Source: Salinimicrobium sp963739625 | GTDB taxonomy: Bacteria > Bacteroidota > Bacteroidia > Flavobacteriales > Flavobacteriaceae | Assembly: GCA_963739625.1 (NCBI GenBank) | Contig: CAVUAU010000011.1 | Coordinates: 558,001-622,000 of the forward strand | Direction: 5' to 3' | Length of the DNA stretch: 64,000 nt | Shown: in pieces, positions 18,771 to 26,983 of the stretch | Numbering within the stretch: the stretch's first letter is position 1 | Layout: every line of letters begins with the position of its first letter | Program-made: the position numbers and the translations under genes | Notes under the pieces: generated by a model | What the model was told of the DNA's origin: nothing | The model's database searches: none | The model's input: the letters and a program-made list of their open reading frames with translations, nothing else

Positions 18771-19160
18771 TTGCAGCGAATCAAATTTAATATCATTCTA
18801 CGGCTGAGCCTGGTCCTGCTGGCGCTGGGGCTGCTTTTCGTGTACGAAAAATTTGATCCTGGAACATCACAGTTTTTTCCGGCCTGTCCCTTTCATTCCC
18901 TCACCGGCCTGCTCTGTCCCGGCTGTGGGTCTCAGCGCGCTGTACATCATTTGTTAAATCTCGAGATCGCTTCGGCTTTTCACCAAAATCCTTTGCTCTT
19001 ACTTTCGTTGCCGTATTTGCTTGTAGGATACATATTCCCGGCCTCTGCTCATCCTGATAAAAAACAATTCTGGCGTAATTTCTTCTTCGGAAGAAAAGCG
19101 ATCTTTATGGCGCTGCTGTTGATCATCAGCTTTTGGATCCTTAGAAACTTAAATTTATGA
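18771..19160 (+). CDS. DUF2752 membrane protein
   Basis: A 129-residue protein with three predicted membrane helices and the DUF2752 signature FFPACPFHSLTGLLCPGCGSQRA. The four conserved cysteines suggest metal binding or a redox role, but the family has no established function. Only a TTG start (18771) is available, because the upstream in-frame stop is at 18765 and no ATG follows before the first helix. Its end overlaps the start of the esterase gene by 4 bases (ATGA), which indicates translational coupling. Confidence 0.8.
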   Translation: MQRIKFNIILRLSLVLLALGLLFVYEKFDPGTSQFFPACPFHSLTGLLCPGCGSQRAVHHLLNLEIASAFHQNPLLLLSLPYLLVGYIFPASAHPDKKQFWRNFFFGRKAIFMALLLIISFWILRNLNL

Positions 19161-19999
19161 ACCTTCAAAAATGCCTTTTTTGGGGCCTTTTGCTGCTGAA
19201 GCTTTCAGTCTTCGCGCAAAACACGGCTTCTCCACATATTTCTACTTTTGAAATTGCCGCGCCGCAGCTGGATACGCTGCGGAAGATCTGGGTGTACCTG
19301 CCCGGCGACTACGAAACTTCAGAAAAGAGATACCCTGTGCTTTACATGCATGACGCGCAAAATCTTTTTGACAGCACAACAGCTTTTGCAGGGGAATGGA
19401 GGGTGGATGAGACGCTGGACTCGCTTAAAACTCCGGAAGTTATCGTGGTGGGCATCGAACATGGCAATGAGAAACGCATTGAAGAGCTTACGCCTTATCC
19501 CAACGAAAAATACGGCGGAGGAAAAGCAGATGATTACGTAGATTTTCTTCGGAATACGCTCAAACCGCACATTGATTCGGTTTATCGCACTCTACCTGAT
19601 GCTGAAAATACCGGAATTATGGGTTCTTCCCTGGGAGGCTTAACTTCTTTTTACGCCGGAATAAAATATCCTGAAACCTTTCAAAAAATAGGTGTTTTTT
19701 CTCCTTCCTTCTGGTACAGCGACCAGATCTATGAACTCGTGAAGAAGTGGAAGCCCAATGAGCACCAGAAATTCTATTTTATGGCAGGGACAGATGAGGA
19801 TGAGGAAATGGTCCCTGATCTTGAGAAAATGCTGAGGCTGCTTCAGGAGAAAGGTCTTCAACCGGAAAATTTTAAGCTCAAGATCGTTAAAGGTGCAAAG
19901 CATAATGAGGCTTCGTGGAGCAGGGAATTTCCGCAGGCCTTTAAATGGCTTTTTGGGGAGCAGCAGGCAAGAATGATCTTCAGGATCAAAGACCGCTAA
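19157..19999 (+). CDS. Secreted esterase-D-like alpha/beta hydrolase
   Basis: A 280-residue exported hydrolase of the enterochelin-esterase/esterase D type. A signal peptide (about 1-20, LLLKLSVFAQ) precedes an alpha/beta fold with RKIWVYLPGDYE, the conserved YMHDAQNLFD block near 64-73, the nucleophile elbow GSSLGG near 156, and the late His in GAKHNEASWSREF. The family hydrolyses acyl or carbohydrate esters; the substrate is unknown. It shares its fold and motifs with the lipoprotein hydrolase at 20679, so the two probably arose by duplication. Start overlaps the DUF2752 stop by 4 bases. Confidence 0.86.
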   Translation: MNLQKCLFWGLLLLKLSVFAQNTASPHISTFEIAAPQLDTLRKIWVYLPGDYETSEKRYPVLYMHDAQNLFDSTTAFAGEWRVDETLDSLKTPEVIVVGIEHGNEKRIEELTPYPNEKYGGGKADDYVDFLRNTLKPHIDSVYRTLPDAENTGIMGSSLGGLTSFYAGIKYPETFQKIGVFSPSFWYSDQIYELVKKWKPNEHQKFYFMAGTDEDEEMVPDLEKMLRLLQEKGLQPENFKLKIVKGAKHNEASWSREFPQAFKWLFGEQQARMIFRIKDR

Positions 20000-20041
20000 A
20001 CTGCCATTACATTATTTGTATCTTTATAAAAATCCGGAAAA

Positions 20042-20677
20042 ATGGATCTCGCACAAAATGAAAAAAAGTACTACAGCCTCGCGTTTGGACTGGCTGTTTT
20101 TACTATTGTCTACAACATTATTGAAGGTCTGGTGTCGGTCTATTTTGGCTATGAAGATGAGAGCCTGGCCTTATTTGGTTTTGGAGCCGACAGTTTTATT
20201 GAGGTGATCTCGGGACTCGGGATTGTCCATATGATCGTGAGGATAAGACAAAATCCTGATAGCAGCCGTGACAGGTTTGAAAAAACCGCCCTGCGAATCA
20301 CCGGGGCAGCTTTTTATATGTTAACAGCAGGCCTGGTGCTTTCCAGTGCTTATAATATTTATTCCGGACACACTCCCGAAACTACTTTTTGGGGGCTGGT
20401 GATCTCGGTAATTTCAATTATCATGATGTGGGCCCTGGTGTGGGCCAAGAGAAGAGCCGGAAACCGGTTAAATTCTGAACCCATTCTCGCAGATGCCAAC
20501 TGCACCCTGGTTTGCCTGTATATGTCTATTGTTTTGCTGTTGAGCAGCGGAATCTATGAGCTCACCGGAATAGGTTTTATCGACAGTCTGGGAGGTCTCG
20601 GCCTCGCCTGGTTCTCTTTTAGCGAAGGCCGGGAATGCTTCGAGAAGGTAAAAAGCGAAAAATACTGTTCCTGTTGA
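20042..20677 (+). CDS. Cation-efflux (CDF)-like transmembrane protein
   Basis: A 211-residue protein with about five to six membrane helices resembling the transmembrane part of cation diffusion facilitators: GFGADSFIEVISGLGIVHMIVR sits where CDF proteins carry the first metal-site motif, and LADANCTLVCLYMSIVLL where they carry the second. The usual H/D-x-x-x-D residues are altered, and no cytoplasmic C-terminal domain is present; the protein ends in YCSC. It may be a non-canonical transporter, and metal transport is inference. It lies between two related esterase genes, and the downstream one starts 1 base after its stop. Confidence 0.7.
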   Translation: MDLAQNEKKYYSLAFGLAVFTIVYNIIEGLVSVYFGYEDESLALFGFGADSFIEVISGLGIVHMIVRIRQNPDSSRDRFEKTALRITGAAFYMLTAGLVLSSAYNIYSGHTPETTFWGLVISVISIIMMWALVWAKRRAGNRLNSEPILADANCTLVCLYMSIVLLLSSGIYELTGIGFIDSLGGLGLAWFSFSEGRECFEKVKSEKYCSC

Positions 20678-20678
20678 T

Positions 20679-21629
20679 ATGCAGAAGCCAACTTTTCTCA
20701 TCCTGCTGCTCTTTAGCCTGCTCTCCTGCAGGAGTTCCAAAAATGAGATTTTTGAGGTTAAAAATATTGAGCTGGGCGCCGGGAAGCTGGAACGTATCCC
20801 TGATTTTAAATCAAATTACATTTCCCCGCGTAATGTAGATGTATGGCTACCGCCGGGTTATGATCCAAAAGAGGAATATGCCAGCCTTTACATGCTGGAC
20901 GGTCAAATGCTCTTCGATGCCGGCAGCACGTGGAACGGCCAGGAATGGGGTGTAGATGAAACCCTTAACCGCCTTATTTCTTCAGGAGAAATACCACCTG
21001 TTATCGTGATTGGCATCTGGAATGCCGGCGCAGCCAGGCATGCTGAATACTTTCCGCAGAAACCATTTAACTCCCTTTCTCAAAAGACCCGCGATTCCCT
21101 GATGCAGGGAGGGGAGCAACAGCAGCTATTTGAGCGGCCGGTCTATTCAGATGACTTTTTAAGGTTTCTTGTGAAAGAACTCAGGCCTTTTATTGCCGCC
21201 AATTATTCCATTAAAGAAGGGCCCGAAAATACTTTTATTGCCGGCTCCAGTATGGGCGGTTTGATGTCCTGGTATGCCCTGTGCGAATATCCACAGATCT
21301 TTGGCGGTGCTGCATGTCTTTCAACGCACTGGCCGGGAACTTTTACAACCGATAATAATCCTATTCCTGCTGCCTTTCTCGGGTATCTTGACAGGAATCT
21401 GCCTGCTCCAAAAGATCATAAACTGTACTTCGACTATGGTACAGAAACTTTGGATGCGATGTATGAACCATTTCAGCAAGAGGTGGACGAGCTCATGCAG
21501 GCTCACGGGTATTCCTCGTCTCAATGGGAGACAAGGAAATTTGAGGGTGCAGACCATTCCGAAAATTCCTGGAAACAGCGTCTTCACGTGCCTTTGAAGT
21601 TCCTGCTGGGGGAACGGGAGCAGCGTTGA
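20679..21629 (+). CDS. Esterase-D-like alpha/beta hydrolase lipoprotein
   Basis: A 316-residue lipoprotein (signal LILLLFSLLSC, lipidated Cys near 17) of the same esterase family as the gene at 19157. It has VDVWLPPGYDPK, the YMLDGQMLFD block, the nucleophile elbow GSSMGG near 188, and the late His in GADHSENSWKQR. Compared with the paralogue it has an insertion of about 25 residues after PQKPFN (the segment around SLSQKTRDSLMQGG). It is predicted to be membrane-anchored, and its substrate is unknown. It is tightly spaced behind the CDF-like gene. Confidence 0.85.
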   Translation: MQKPTFLILLLFSLLSCRSSKNEIFEVKNIELGAGKLERIPDFKSNYISPRNVDVWLPPGYDPKEEYASLYMLDGQMLFDAGSTWNGQEWGVDETLNRLISSGEIPPVIVIGIWNAGAARHAEYFPQKPFNSLSQKTRDSLMQGGEQQQLFERPVYSDDFLRFLVKELRPFIAANYSIKEGPENTFIAGSSMGGLMSWYALCEYPQIFGGAACLSTHWPGTFTTDNNPIPAAFLGYLDRNLPAPKDHKLYFDYGTETLDAMYEPFQQEVDELMQAHGYSSSQWETRKFEGADHSENSWKQRLHVPLKFLLGEREQR

Positions 21630-21663
21630 AAATGAAAAGTTCTGCTTAACTTGCAGAAAAAAA

Positions 21664-23496
21664 TTGCCGCGTACCAAACAATCTATAGCACCCAAAAAGG
21701 TCAATTTCAGGCAGAGTTTTGCCTCTCTAAAATTTGTCCCCAGGTTTTTCAAAGAAATAAGGAAGGTGAACCCTTTCCTGTTTTACATCAACCTGCTGTG
21801 CAGGATCGTCAATGCTATTCTTCCGGTAATCATGCTTTGGCTGGGCAAGCTCATCATCGATGAGGTAGTGGTGCAGATAGCTGCCGAAGTTAAAGATATG
21901 GACAGGTTGTGGTTGCTGGTGGCTTCGGAATTTGGGCTGGCTGTTTTATCAGACCTGCTTAGCCGGGCAATTAGTTTAAGCGACGCGCTGCTGGGGGACC
22001 AGTATTCCATAGATACTTCGGTAAGGATCATTAGGAAAACTTCTGAAGTTGACCTGGATGAACTGGAAGATTCCGAATTTTACGATAAGCTGGAAAGGGC
22101 AAGGCAGCAAACTACCGGAAGGGTGGGACTCATGTCTAACATCCTCACCCAGGGTGAAGATCTTATCGTTATTGGTTCACTCCTGGCCGGGGTCGTGGTG
22201 TTTGAACCATGGCTTATCATTCTGCTTATTGTTTCCATCATTCCTACGGTGGTGAACGAGATAAAATTCAGTGGCACCAGTTATTCGCTTGCCCGCAGCT
22301 GGACCCAGGAACGGCGCGAACTTGATTATCTGCGCTACGCAGGAGCTAGTGACGTGACTGCCAAGGAGGTGAAGCTTTTTGGCCTTTCAGAATATCTGGC
22401 AGACAGGTTTAAAGGACTTTCAGATAAATATTATGCGCAGAGCAAAAGCCTGGCAAAGCAACGCGCCGGCTGGGGCTCCTTTTTTAATATCATTGGCACC
22501 ACTGCCTATTACGCCGCCTATGTCCTCATCATCTTCAGGACGGTTGCGGGGATCTTTTCCCTTGGAGATCTCACCTTTCTTTCGGGCTCGTTTAACAGGC
22601 TGAGGCAAAAGCTTCAGGGATTTTTCACGCGGTTTACTGCAATTACCGAAAGTGCGCTTTACCTGCAGGACTATTTTGAGTTTCTTGATCTTACCTATCA
22701 CGAACGAACTTCGGAAGGGAAACTGCCACTTCCGAAGAAGATCAAAAAAGGCTTTGAGTTCCGCAATGTCGGCTTCAAATATCCAAAATCTGAAAAATGG
22801 GTGGTACGTCACATCAACTTTCACCTCAGGGCGGGCGAAAAACTGGCTTTTGTTGGTGAAAATGGTGCAGGTAAAACCACGCTAATAAAACTGCTGTTGC
22901 AATTTTATGAACCTTCAGAAGGAGAGATCCTGCTGGATGATATCCCGGTGAAACAGTATGAACGTGTAGCTTATCAGCAGTATTTTGGAGTCATATTTCA
23001 GGATTTCGTCAAATTTGAGCTAACTCTCAAAGAGAATATCGCAATGGGAGAGATCAGCGAGATAGACAACCGGGAACGAATTGACATGGCGGCCCAAAAA
23101 AGCCTTGCCACCCAGGTAGTTTCTGAACTTCCTGAAGGTTATGAGCAGCAACTGGGAAAACGTTTTAAGAGAGGAAAGGATCTCTCCGGCGGACAGTGGC
23201 AAAAGATTGCCATTGCCCGGGCCTACATGAAAGATGCAGAAGTACTGGTGCTCGATGAGCCAACTTCGGCCTTAGATGCACGCGCCGAGACAGAAGCTTT
23301 TGACCGTTTTATCAACCTCACTAAAGGAAAGACTGCTGTGATTATTTCTCACCGCTTTAGTACGGTGCGCATCGCAGACAGGATTATGGTCTTAAAAGAC
23401 GGTGCTGTGCTGGAAATTGGAACTCATGAAGAGCTAATGGCCAATAAAAAATTGTACGCTGAACTGTTCAACCTGCAGGCTGCCGGCTACAAATAG
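21664..23496 (+). CDS. ABC transporter, fused permease and ATP-binding protein
   Basis: A 610-residue half-transporter exporter of the ABCB/MsbA layout. Six membrane helices lie in about residues 35-330. The nucleotide-binding domain follows: Walker A GENGAGKTT near 398, signature LSGGQWQK near 508, Walker B VLVLDEPTSALD near 530, and the switch His in ISHRFST near 562. It acts as a dimer in the inner membrane and the substrate is unknown. The only start in a suitable place is TTG at 21664. A small hairpin (TTCTGC / GCAGAA, 21640-21658) sits directly in front of it and could limit initiation. No ATG occurs early enough. Confidence 0.87.
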   Translation: MPRTKQSIAPKKVNFRQSFASLKFVPRFFKEIRKVNPFLFYINLLCRIVNAILPVIMLWLGKLIIDEVVVQIAAEVKDMDRLWLLVASEFGLAVLSDLLSRAISLSDALLGDQYSIDTSVRIIRKTSEVDLDELEDSEFYDKLERARQQTTGRVGLMSNILTQGEDLIVIGSLLAGVVVFEPWLIILLIVSIIPTVVNEIKFSGTSYSLARSWTQERRELDYLRYAGASDVTAKEVKLFGLSEYLADRFKGLSDKYYAQSKSLAKQRAGWGSFFNIIGTTAYYAAYVLIIFRTVAGIFSLGDLTFLSGSFNRLRQKLQGFFTRFTAITESALYLQDYFEFLDLTYHERTSEGKLPLPKKIKKGFEFRNVGFKYPKSEKWVVRHINFHLRAGEKLAFVGENGAGKTTLIKLLLQFYEPSEGEILLDDIPVKQYERVAYQQYFGVIFQDFVKFELTLKENIAMGEISEIDNRERIDMAAQKSLATQVVSELPEGYEQQLGKRFKRGKDLSGGQWQKIAIARAYMKDAEVLVLDEPTSALDARAETEAFDRFINLTKGKTAVIISHRFSTVRIADRIMVLKDGAVLEIGTHEELMANKKLYAELFNLQAAGYK

Positions 23497-23585
23497 AAAA
23501 TTATGTAGAATTTAACAGTCCGCGGCTGTAACAACAGGGAAAATGAGCGTCTTACAGCTGTCCCATTTTCTTATGCTACAGGCTC

Positions 23586-24044
23586 ATGAATATTGAAGAA
23601 GCCATTAAGGTCGTCGAAACAGCTATCTCAAAAGGAGGAAAAAAAGAAGAGCTAAAGCTTAAACAAAGTCTTAGCATCATTCTACATGAGTTAAAATACA
23701 AGTCTCTAGATGCTAAGCGGCAGGCTGCACTTGAAAAAGAGCTCGAAGACTTGGTATTGCATATCGACGAAAATGAGGAGCAGCTGAAGAAAAGCTATAA
23801 AAGCTTTATTAGAATTCTACAAAAAGATTTTTGTTTGGTTCCCGAAGGCCATTGTGCCGGCAACGGATTGGTTTATGGGTTGGTGCTGGGCCTTTTGCTC
23901 CTTTCCTTCACCATGGTCTACATAGATTCCTCCTTAAAATATTTACTACCGCTGGGTAGTATGCTTGTGGGGATGTTCGCAGGAACTGTTTGTGATCACC
24001 AGGTAAAAAAGCAGGGCCGGGCCTTATTGACAAAAATCTATTAA
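23586..24044 (+). CDS. Hypothetical protein, coiled coil plus two membrane helices
   Basis: A 152-residue protein not assigned to a family. Residues 1-80 are charged and helical, with a likely coiled coil (KELEDLVLHIDENEEQLKKSYKSF). Two membrane helices follow (LVYGLVLGLLLLSFTMVYI and YLLPLGSMLVGMFAGTV) and then a short basic tail. It may anchor a cytoplasmic helical domain to the membrane. A lone gene between an ABC exporter and a 2'-5' RNA ligase-like gene; codon use looks like its neighbours. Confidence 0.65.
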   Translation: MNIEEAIKVVETAISKGGKKEELKLKQSLSIILHELKYKSLDAKRQAALEKELEDLVLHIDENEEQLKKSYKSFIRILQKDFCLVPEGHCAGNGLVYGLVLGLLLLSFTMVYIDSSLKYLLPLGSMLVGMFAGTVCDHQVKKQGRALLTKIY

Positions 24045-24076
24045 CTTGAGAAGAGGATCCCAAAATTGCATTTTTG

Positions 24077-24613
24077 ATGGCTCTTTATTTCATTGCTTTA
24101 GTTCCCAATGAAGGTCTTCTTGAAGAGATCTCTAACCTCAAACAGGAAATAAAAGATCGTTATGGTCCTAAACATGCACTAAAGCTCCCACCTCATATCA
24201 CGGTACAGGCACCTTTTGAAATGCCTGTGGAGCAGGAGGAAGCTTTGAACCACAGCCTCAACAACCTTTCCCGGCAACAGTCCAGGATAAACGTGGAGTT
24301 AAATGGTTTTGGGGCCTTTAAACCTCGGGTGCTTTTTCTCAAGATAAAAGATCCTGCTGCAATTATTGAACTTCATGAGCATCTCCGGCAGGCCCTGAAG
24401 AGTTTTCTTGAGCCCGACGAGATCAAGCCTTCTCAAGACCTGCATCCTCATATTACGCTGGCCACAAGAGATGTCAAAAAAGATGTTTTCAAGGTCCTTT
24501 GGAGAGAATTCAAAAATCGAACCTATGAAAATTCTTTTACTGCGGAAGATCTTGTACTGTTTAAACATAATGGCAAGACCTGGGATATTCATTGCAGGTT
24601 TAGATTTATTTGA
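24077..24613 (+). CDS. 2'-5' RNA ligase / cyclic phosphodiesterase family protein
   Basis: A 178-residue cytosolic protein of the 2H phosphoesterase superfamily. Both catalytic H-x-T motifs are present: HITV in LPPHITVQAPF near residue 44 and HITL in LHPHITLATRD near 125. This is the LigT/YjcG-like group, which hydrolyses or forms 2'-5' or cyclic phosphodiester bonds; the natural substrate is unknown. A TTG directly before the ATG would add one residue, and the ATG at 24077 is preferred. An FNR-type box follows 10 bases behind its stop and belongs to the next gene. Confidence 0.85.
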   Translation: MALYFIALVPNEGLLEEISNLKQEIKDRYGPKHALKLPPHITVQAPFEMPVEQEEALNHSLNNLSRQQSRINVELNGFGAFKPRVLFLKIKDPAAIIELHEHLRQALKSFLEPDEIKPSQDLHPHITLATRDVKKDVFKVLWREFKNRTYENSFTAEDLVLFKHNGKTWDIHCRFRFI

Positions 24614-24623
24614 ACCAGAAACC

Positions 24624-24666
24624 TGATGAAAATCAATAAACAAGAGCTATAAAAGCAGTAACTTGA
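24624..24666 (+). promoter_or_regulatory. FNR-type box plus -7-like element upstream of the DUF2892 gene
   Basis: TGATGAAAATCA (TGAT-N4-ATCA) at 24624-24635, then exactly 23 bases, then TAACTTGA at 24659-24666, which keeps the TAnnTT part of the -7 consensus. The geometry is identical to the boxes upstream of tolC, the multicopper oxidase, fhs and nos. The -7 match is the weakest of the five. Confidence 0.5.
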
Positions 24667-24690
24667 GGTTCATCTTTAAAATAGCTTAAC

Positions 24691-24900
24691 ATGAAAATGA
24701 ATATGGGAGTTGCAGACAGGATCGTGAGGCTTTCTCTCGTCCTTCTTATCACGATCCTTTATTTTACCGGCGTAATTAGCGGCACAATTGGAGGTATTCT
24801 TATCATTGTTGCTGGTGTTTTACTTCTCACCAGCCTTATCAATTTCTGCCCGTTATATTATGCATTGGGAATTAGTACGGCAAAAAAGGTAAAGCCATAG
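24691..24900 (+). CDS. DUF2892 small membrane protein
   Basis: A 69-residue protein with two membrane helices and the family signature: MGVADRIVRLSLVLLI at the N terminus and LINFCPLYYALGIST near the C terminus. DUF2892 segments occur alone or fused to rhodanese domains (YgaP), which ties the family loosely to sulfur or persulfide chemistry. The function here is unknown. An FNR-type box in the correct geometry lies upstream (24624-24666), so low-oxygen or redox-dependent expression is a reasonable inference. Confidence 0.85.
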   Translation: MKMNMGVADRIVRLSLVLLITILYFTGVISGTIGGILIIVAGVLLLTSLINFCPLYYALGISTAKKVKP

Positions 24901-24956
24901 GGAAGGCTTCCTAAAAAGCTTTTTTAAAGCAGGTAAAAAGGTCTAAAAGAAAGCCT

Positions 24957-26939
24957 ATGGATTTTCCTTTGCTCCGGGACATCGTCATTCTGCTCGGCTT
25001 TTCTGTCGTGGTTGTTTTTGTGTTGCAAAGATTCAGACTGCCATCCATTCTTGGATTTTTAATTACCGGAATCATTATTGGGCCCTTTGGGCTAAGCCTT
25101 ATTCAAAATCACGAACAGGTTGAGATGCTTTCAGAAATTGGGGTCATCCTGCTGCTTTTCGTGATTGGGATGGAACTAACGCTTAGCCAGTTAGCTTCTA
25201 TTCGAAGAACGGTCCTGTTCGGTGGTTTTGTGCAGGTGGGGCTCACGGTCGTGGTGACAGCCGGTATTTACATGCTCCTGGGTTTTGAATGGAATGTCGC
25301 CGTTTTCCTGGGGTTCCTGTTTTCGCTTTCCAGCACTGCCATTGTTTTAAAAGTGCTGCAGGACAGGAATGAGATTTCCAGTCCGCATGGAAGGACAGCC
25401 CTGGGGCTCCTCATTTTTCAGGATATCATCGTGGTGCCCATGATGCTTTTGACGCCGATCCTGGCAGGAGATTCAACCAATGTGGGCCAACAGATCCTTT
25501 TTCTCTTCTTAAAATCAGGACTTGTAATTTTGCTCACTTACGTGGGCGCAAAATACCTGGTGCCGCGGGCGATGTATCTTGTGGCAAAAACCAAAAGTAA
25601 AGAGCTCTTCTTGCTCACCACCATCACCCTGTGCTTTGCGGTAGCCTTCCTCACTTCAAAAGTGGGACTTTCTTTGGCCTTTGGCGCCTTTCTCGCCGGG
25701 CTCATAATTTCTGAATCTGAATACAGTCACCAGGCCACCGGCACAATTTTACCATTTCGGGAATTGTTTATCAGTTTCTTTTTTATTTCCGTAGGAATGC
25801 TCCTCAACCTGGATTTTTTCTATCAAAACGCCGGAATGGTGCTTTTGCTGGTTTTTATTGTTTTTGTTCTAAAGGGCAGTATTGTTGCAATCACCGCCGC
25901 TTTGCTCAAATACCCTTTAAGAACAGTATTGCTCACGGGCCTGGCATTGTTCCAGGTAGGAGAATTTGCCTTTATCCTTTCCCGGGTGGGGCTGGAAAAC
26001 GGACTGCTTTCGCCGCAGATGAACCAGTATTTTCTTTCGGTTTCTATTATTACCATGCTGCTCACTCCCTTTGTCATTATTTATTCTGAAGGTTTAATCA
26101 GCTTTTTGATGACCACCGGCTTACATAAATCCTGGAACAAGATGGGAGCTGGTGCTGCAATAACGGCCTCAACTCCACAAAAAGAGCAGGATAACCATTT
26201 GTTGATCATTGGTTTTGGGATCAACGGCAGCAATTTGGCGCGGGCAGCAAAGTACTCCCGGATTCCTTACCAGATACTCGAATTGAATGCGCAGATCGTG
26301 AGAAGGGAAAAGGCGAAGGGAGAACCAATTTTTTACGGCGATGCCATCCATCAGCATGTATTGGAAGCTGTAAAAGTCAAAAAGGCGAGGGTAGTAGTAG
26401 TCGCGATCTCAGATCCACGGGCAACAAAGGTAATTGTTGCCAATATCAGGAGCATGTCACCATCGGTTCACCTAATCGTGCGTACCCGCTATGTGAAGGA
26501 GATCCAGAGCCTGCTCATCCTGGGAGCCGACGAGGTAATTCCCGAAGAATTTGAAACTTCAGTAGAAATTTTTACGCGGGTGCTCACGAATTACCTTGTG
26601 CCTATAAACGAACTGGAAAACCTTGTTAATACCATTAGGGCAGATAATTACCAGATGTTTCAGAATACAAAGCCGCTGCCAAGAACCCTTAGCTCCACAA
26701 AGATTCCCGATTTTAAGATCACCTGTGTACGAATTTTGGCCGATAGTGGCGAGGTAGCGGGAAAATCAATCGAAGAAGTTGGGGTTCGCAAAAAGTTTGG
26801 AGTAAATGTACTGGCCATTTCCAGAAAGGATCAAATGATCAACAGAATCCTGCCCGAAGAAAAGCTTTTGCAGAACGACCTCGTCTTTATTAGCGGAGAC
26901 CAGGAGCATATCGATAGTTTCTTTAAAGCAGTAAACTGA
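24957..26939 (+). CDS. CPA2-family cation:proton antiporter (KefB/KefC-like) with TrkA domains
   Basis: A 660-residue protein. Residues 1-385 form a CPA2 Na+/H+ exchanger domain of about 12 helices (RLPSILGFLITGIIIGPFG, LLLFVIGMELTL, GLLIFQDIIVVPMM). A TrkA-N/RCK domain follows with the NAD-binding motif IGFGINGSNLARAA near 420, and a TrkA-C domain ends the protein (GKSIEEVGVRKKFGVNVLAI). This is the layout of glutathione-gated or nucleotide-gated K+ efflux systems; the transported ion and ligand are inferred. A single gene with a terminator overlapping its stop. Confidence 0.9.
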   Translation: MDFPLLRDIVILLGFSVVVVFVLQRFRLPSILGFLITGIIIGPFGLSLIQNHEQVEMLSEIGVILLLFVIGMELTLSQLASIRRTVLFGGFVQVGLTVVVTAGIYMLLGFEWNVAVFLGFLFSLSSTAIVLKVLQDRNEISSPHGRTALGLLIFQDIIVVPMMLLTPILAGDSTNVGQQILFLFLKSGLVILLTYVGAKYLVPRAMYLVAKTKSKELFLLTTITLCFAVAFLTSKVGLSLAFGAFLAGLIISESEYSHQATGTILPFRELFISFFFISVGMLLNLDFFYQNAGMVLLLVFIVFVLKGSIVAITAALLKYPLRTVLLTGLALFQVGEFAFILSRVGLENGLLSPQMNQYFLSVSIITMLLTPFVIIYSEGLISFLMTTGLHKSWNKMGAGAAITASTPQKEQDNHLLIIGFGINGSNLARAAKYSRIPYQILELNAQIVRREKAKGEPIFYGDAIHQHVLEAVKVKKARVVVVAISDPRATKVIVANIRSMSPSVHLIVRTRYVKEIQSLLILGADEVIPEEFETSVEIFTRVLTNYLVPINELENLVNTIRADNYQMFQNTKPLPRTLSSTKIPDFKITCVRILADSGEVAGKSIEEVGVRKKFGVNVLAISRKDQMINRILPEEKLLQNDLVFISGDQEHIDSFFKAVN

Positions 26940-26966
26940 AAAGGCCGCCATGCCGGCAGCCTTTTC
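26938..26966. terminator. Bidirectional intrinsic terminator
   Basis: An 8-bp stem GAAAAGGC / GCCTTTTC with additional inner GCC / GGC pairing and flanking A and T runs. It overlaps the antiporter stop codon and precedes the end of the convergent multicopper oxidase gene (26984). Confidence 0.8.
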
Positions 26967-26983
26967 GATCTGAAAAAGAGAAT

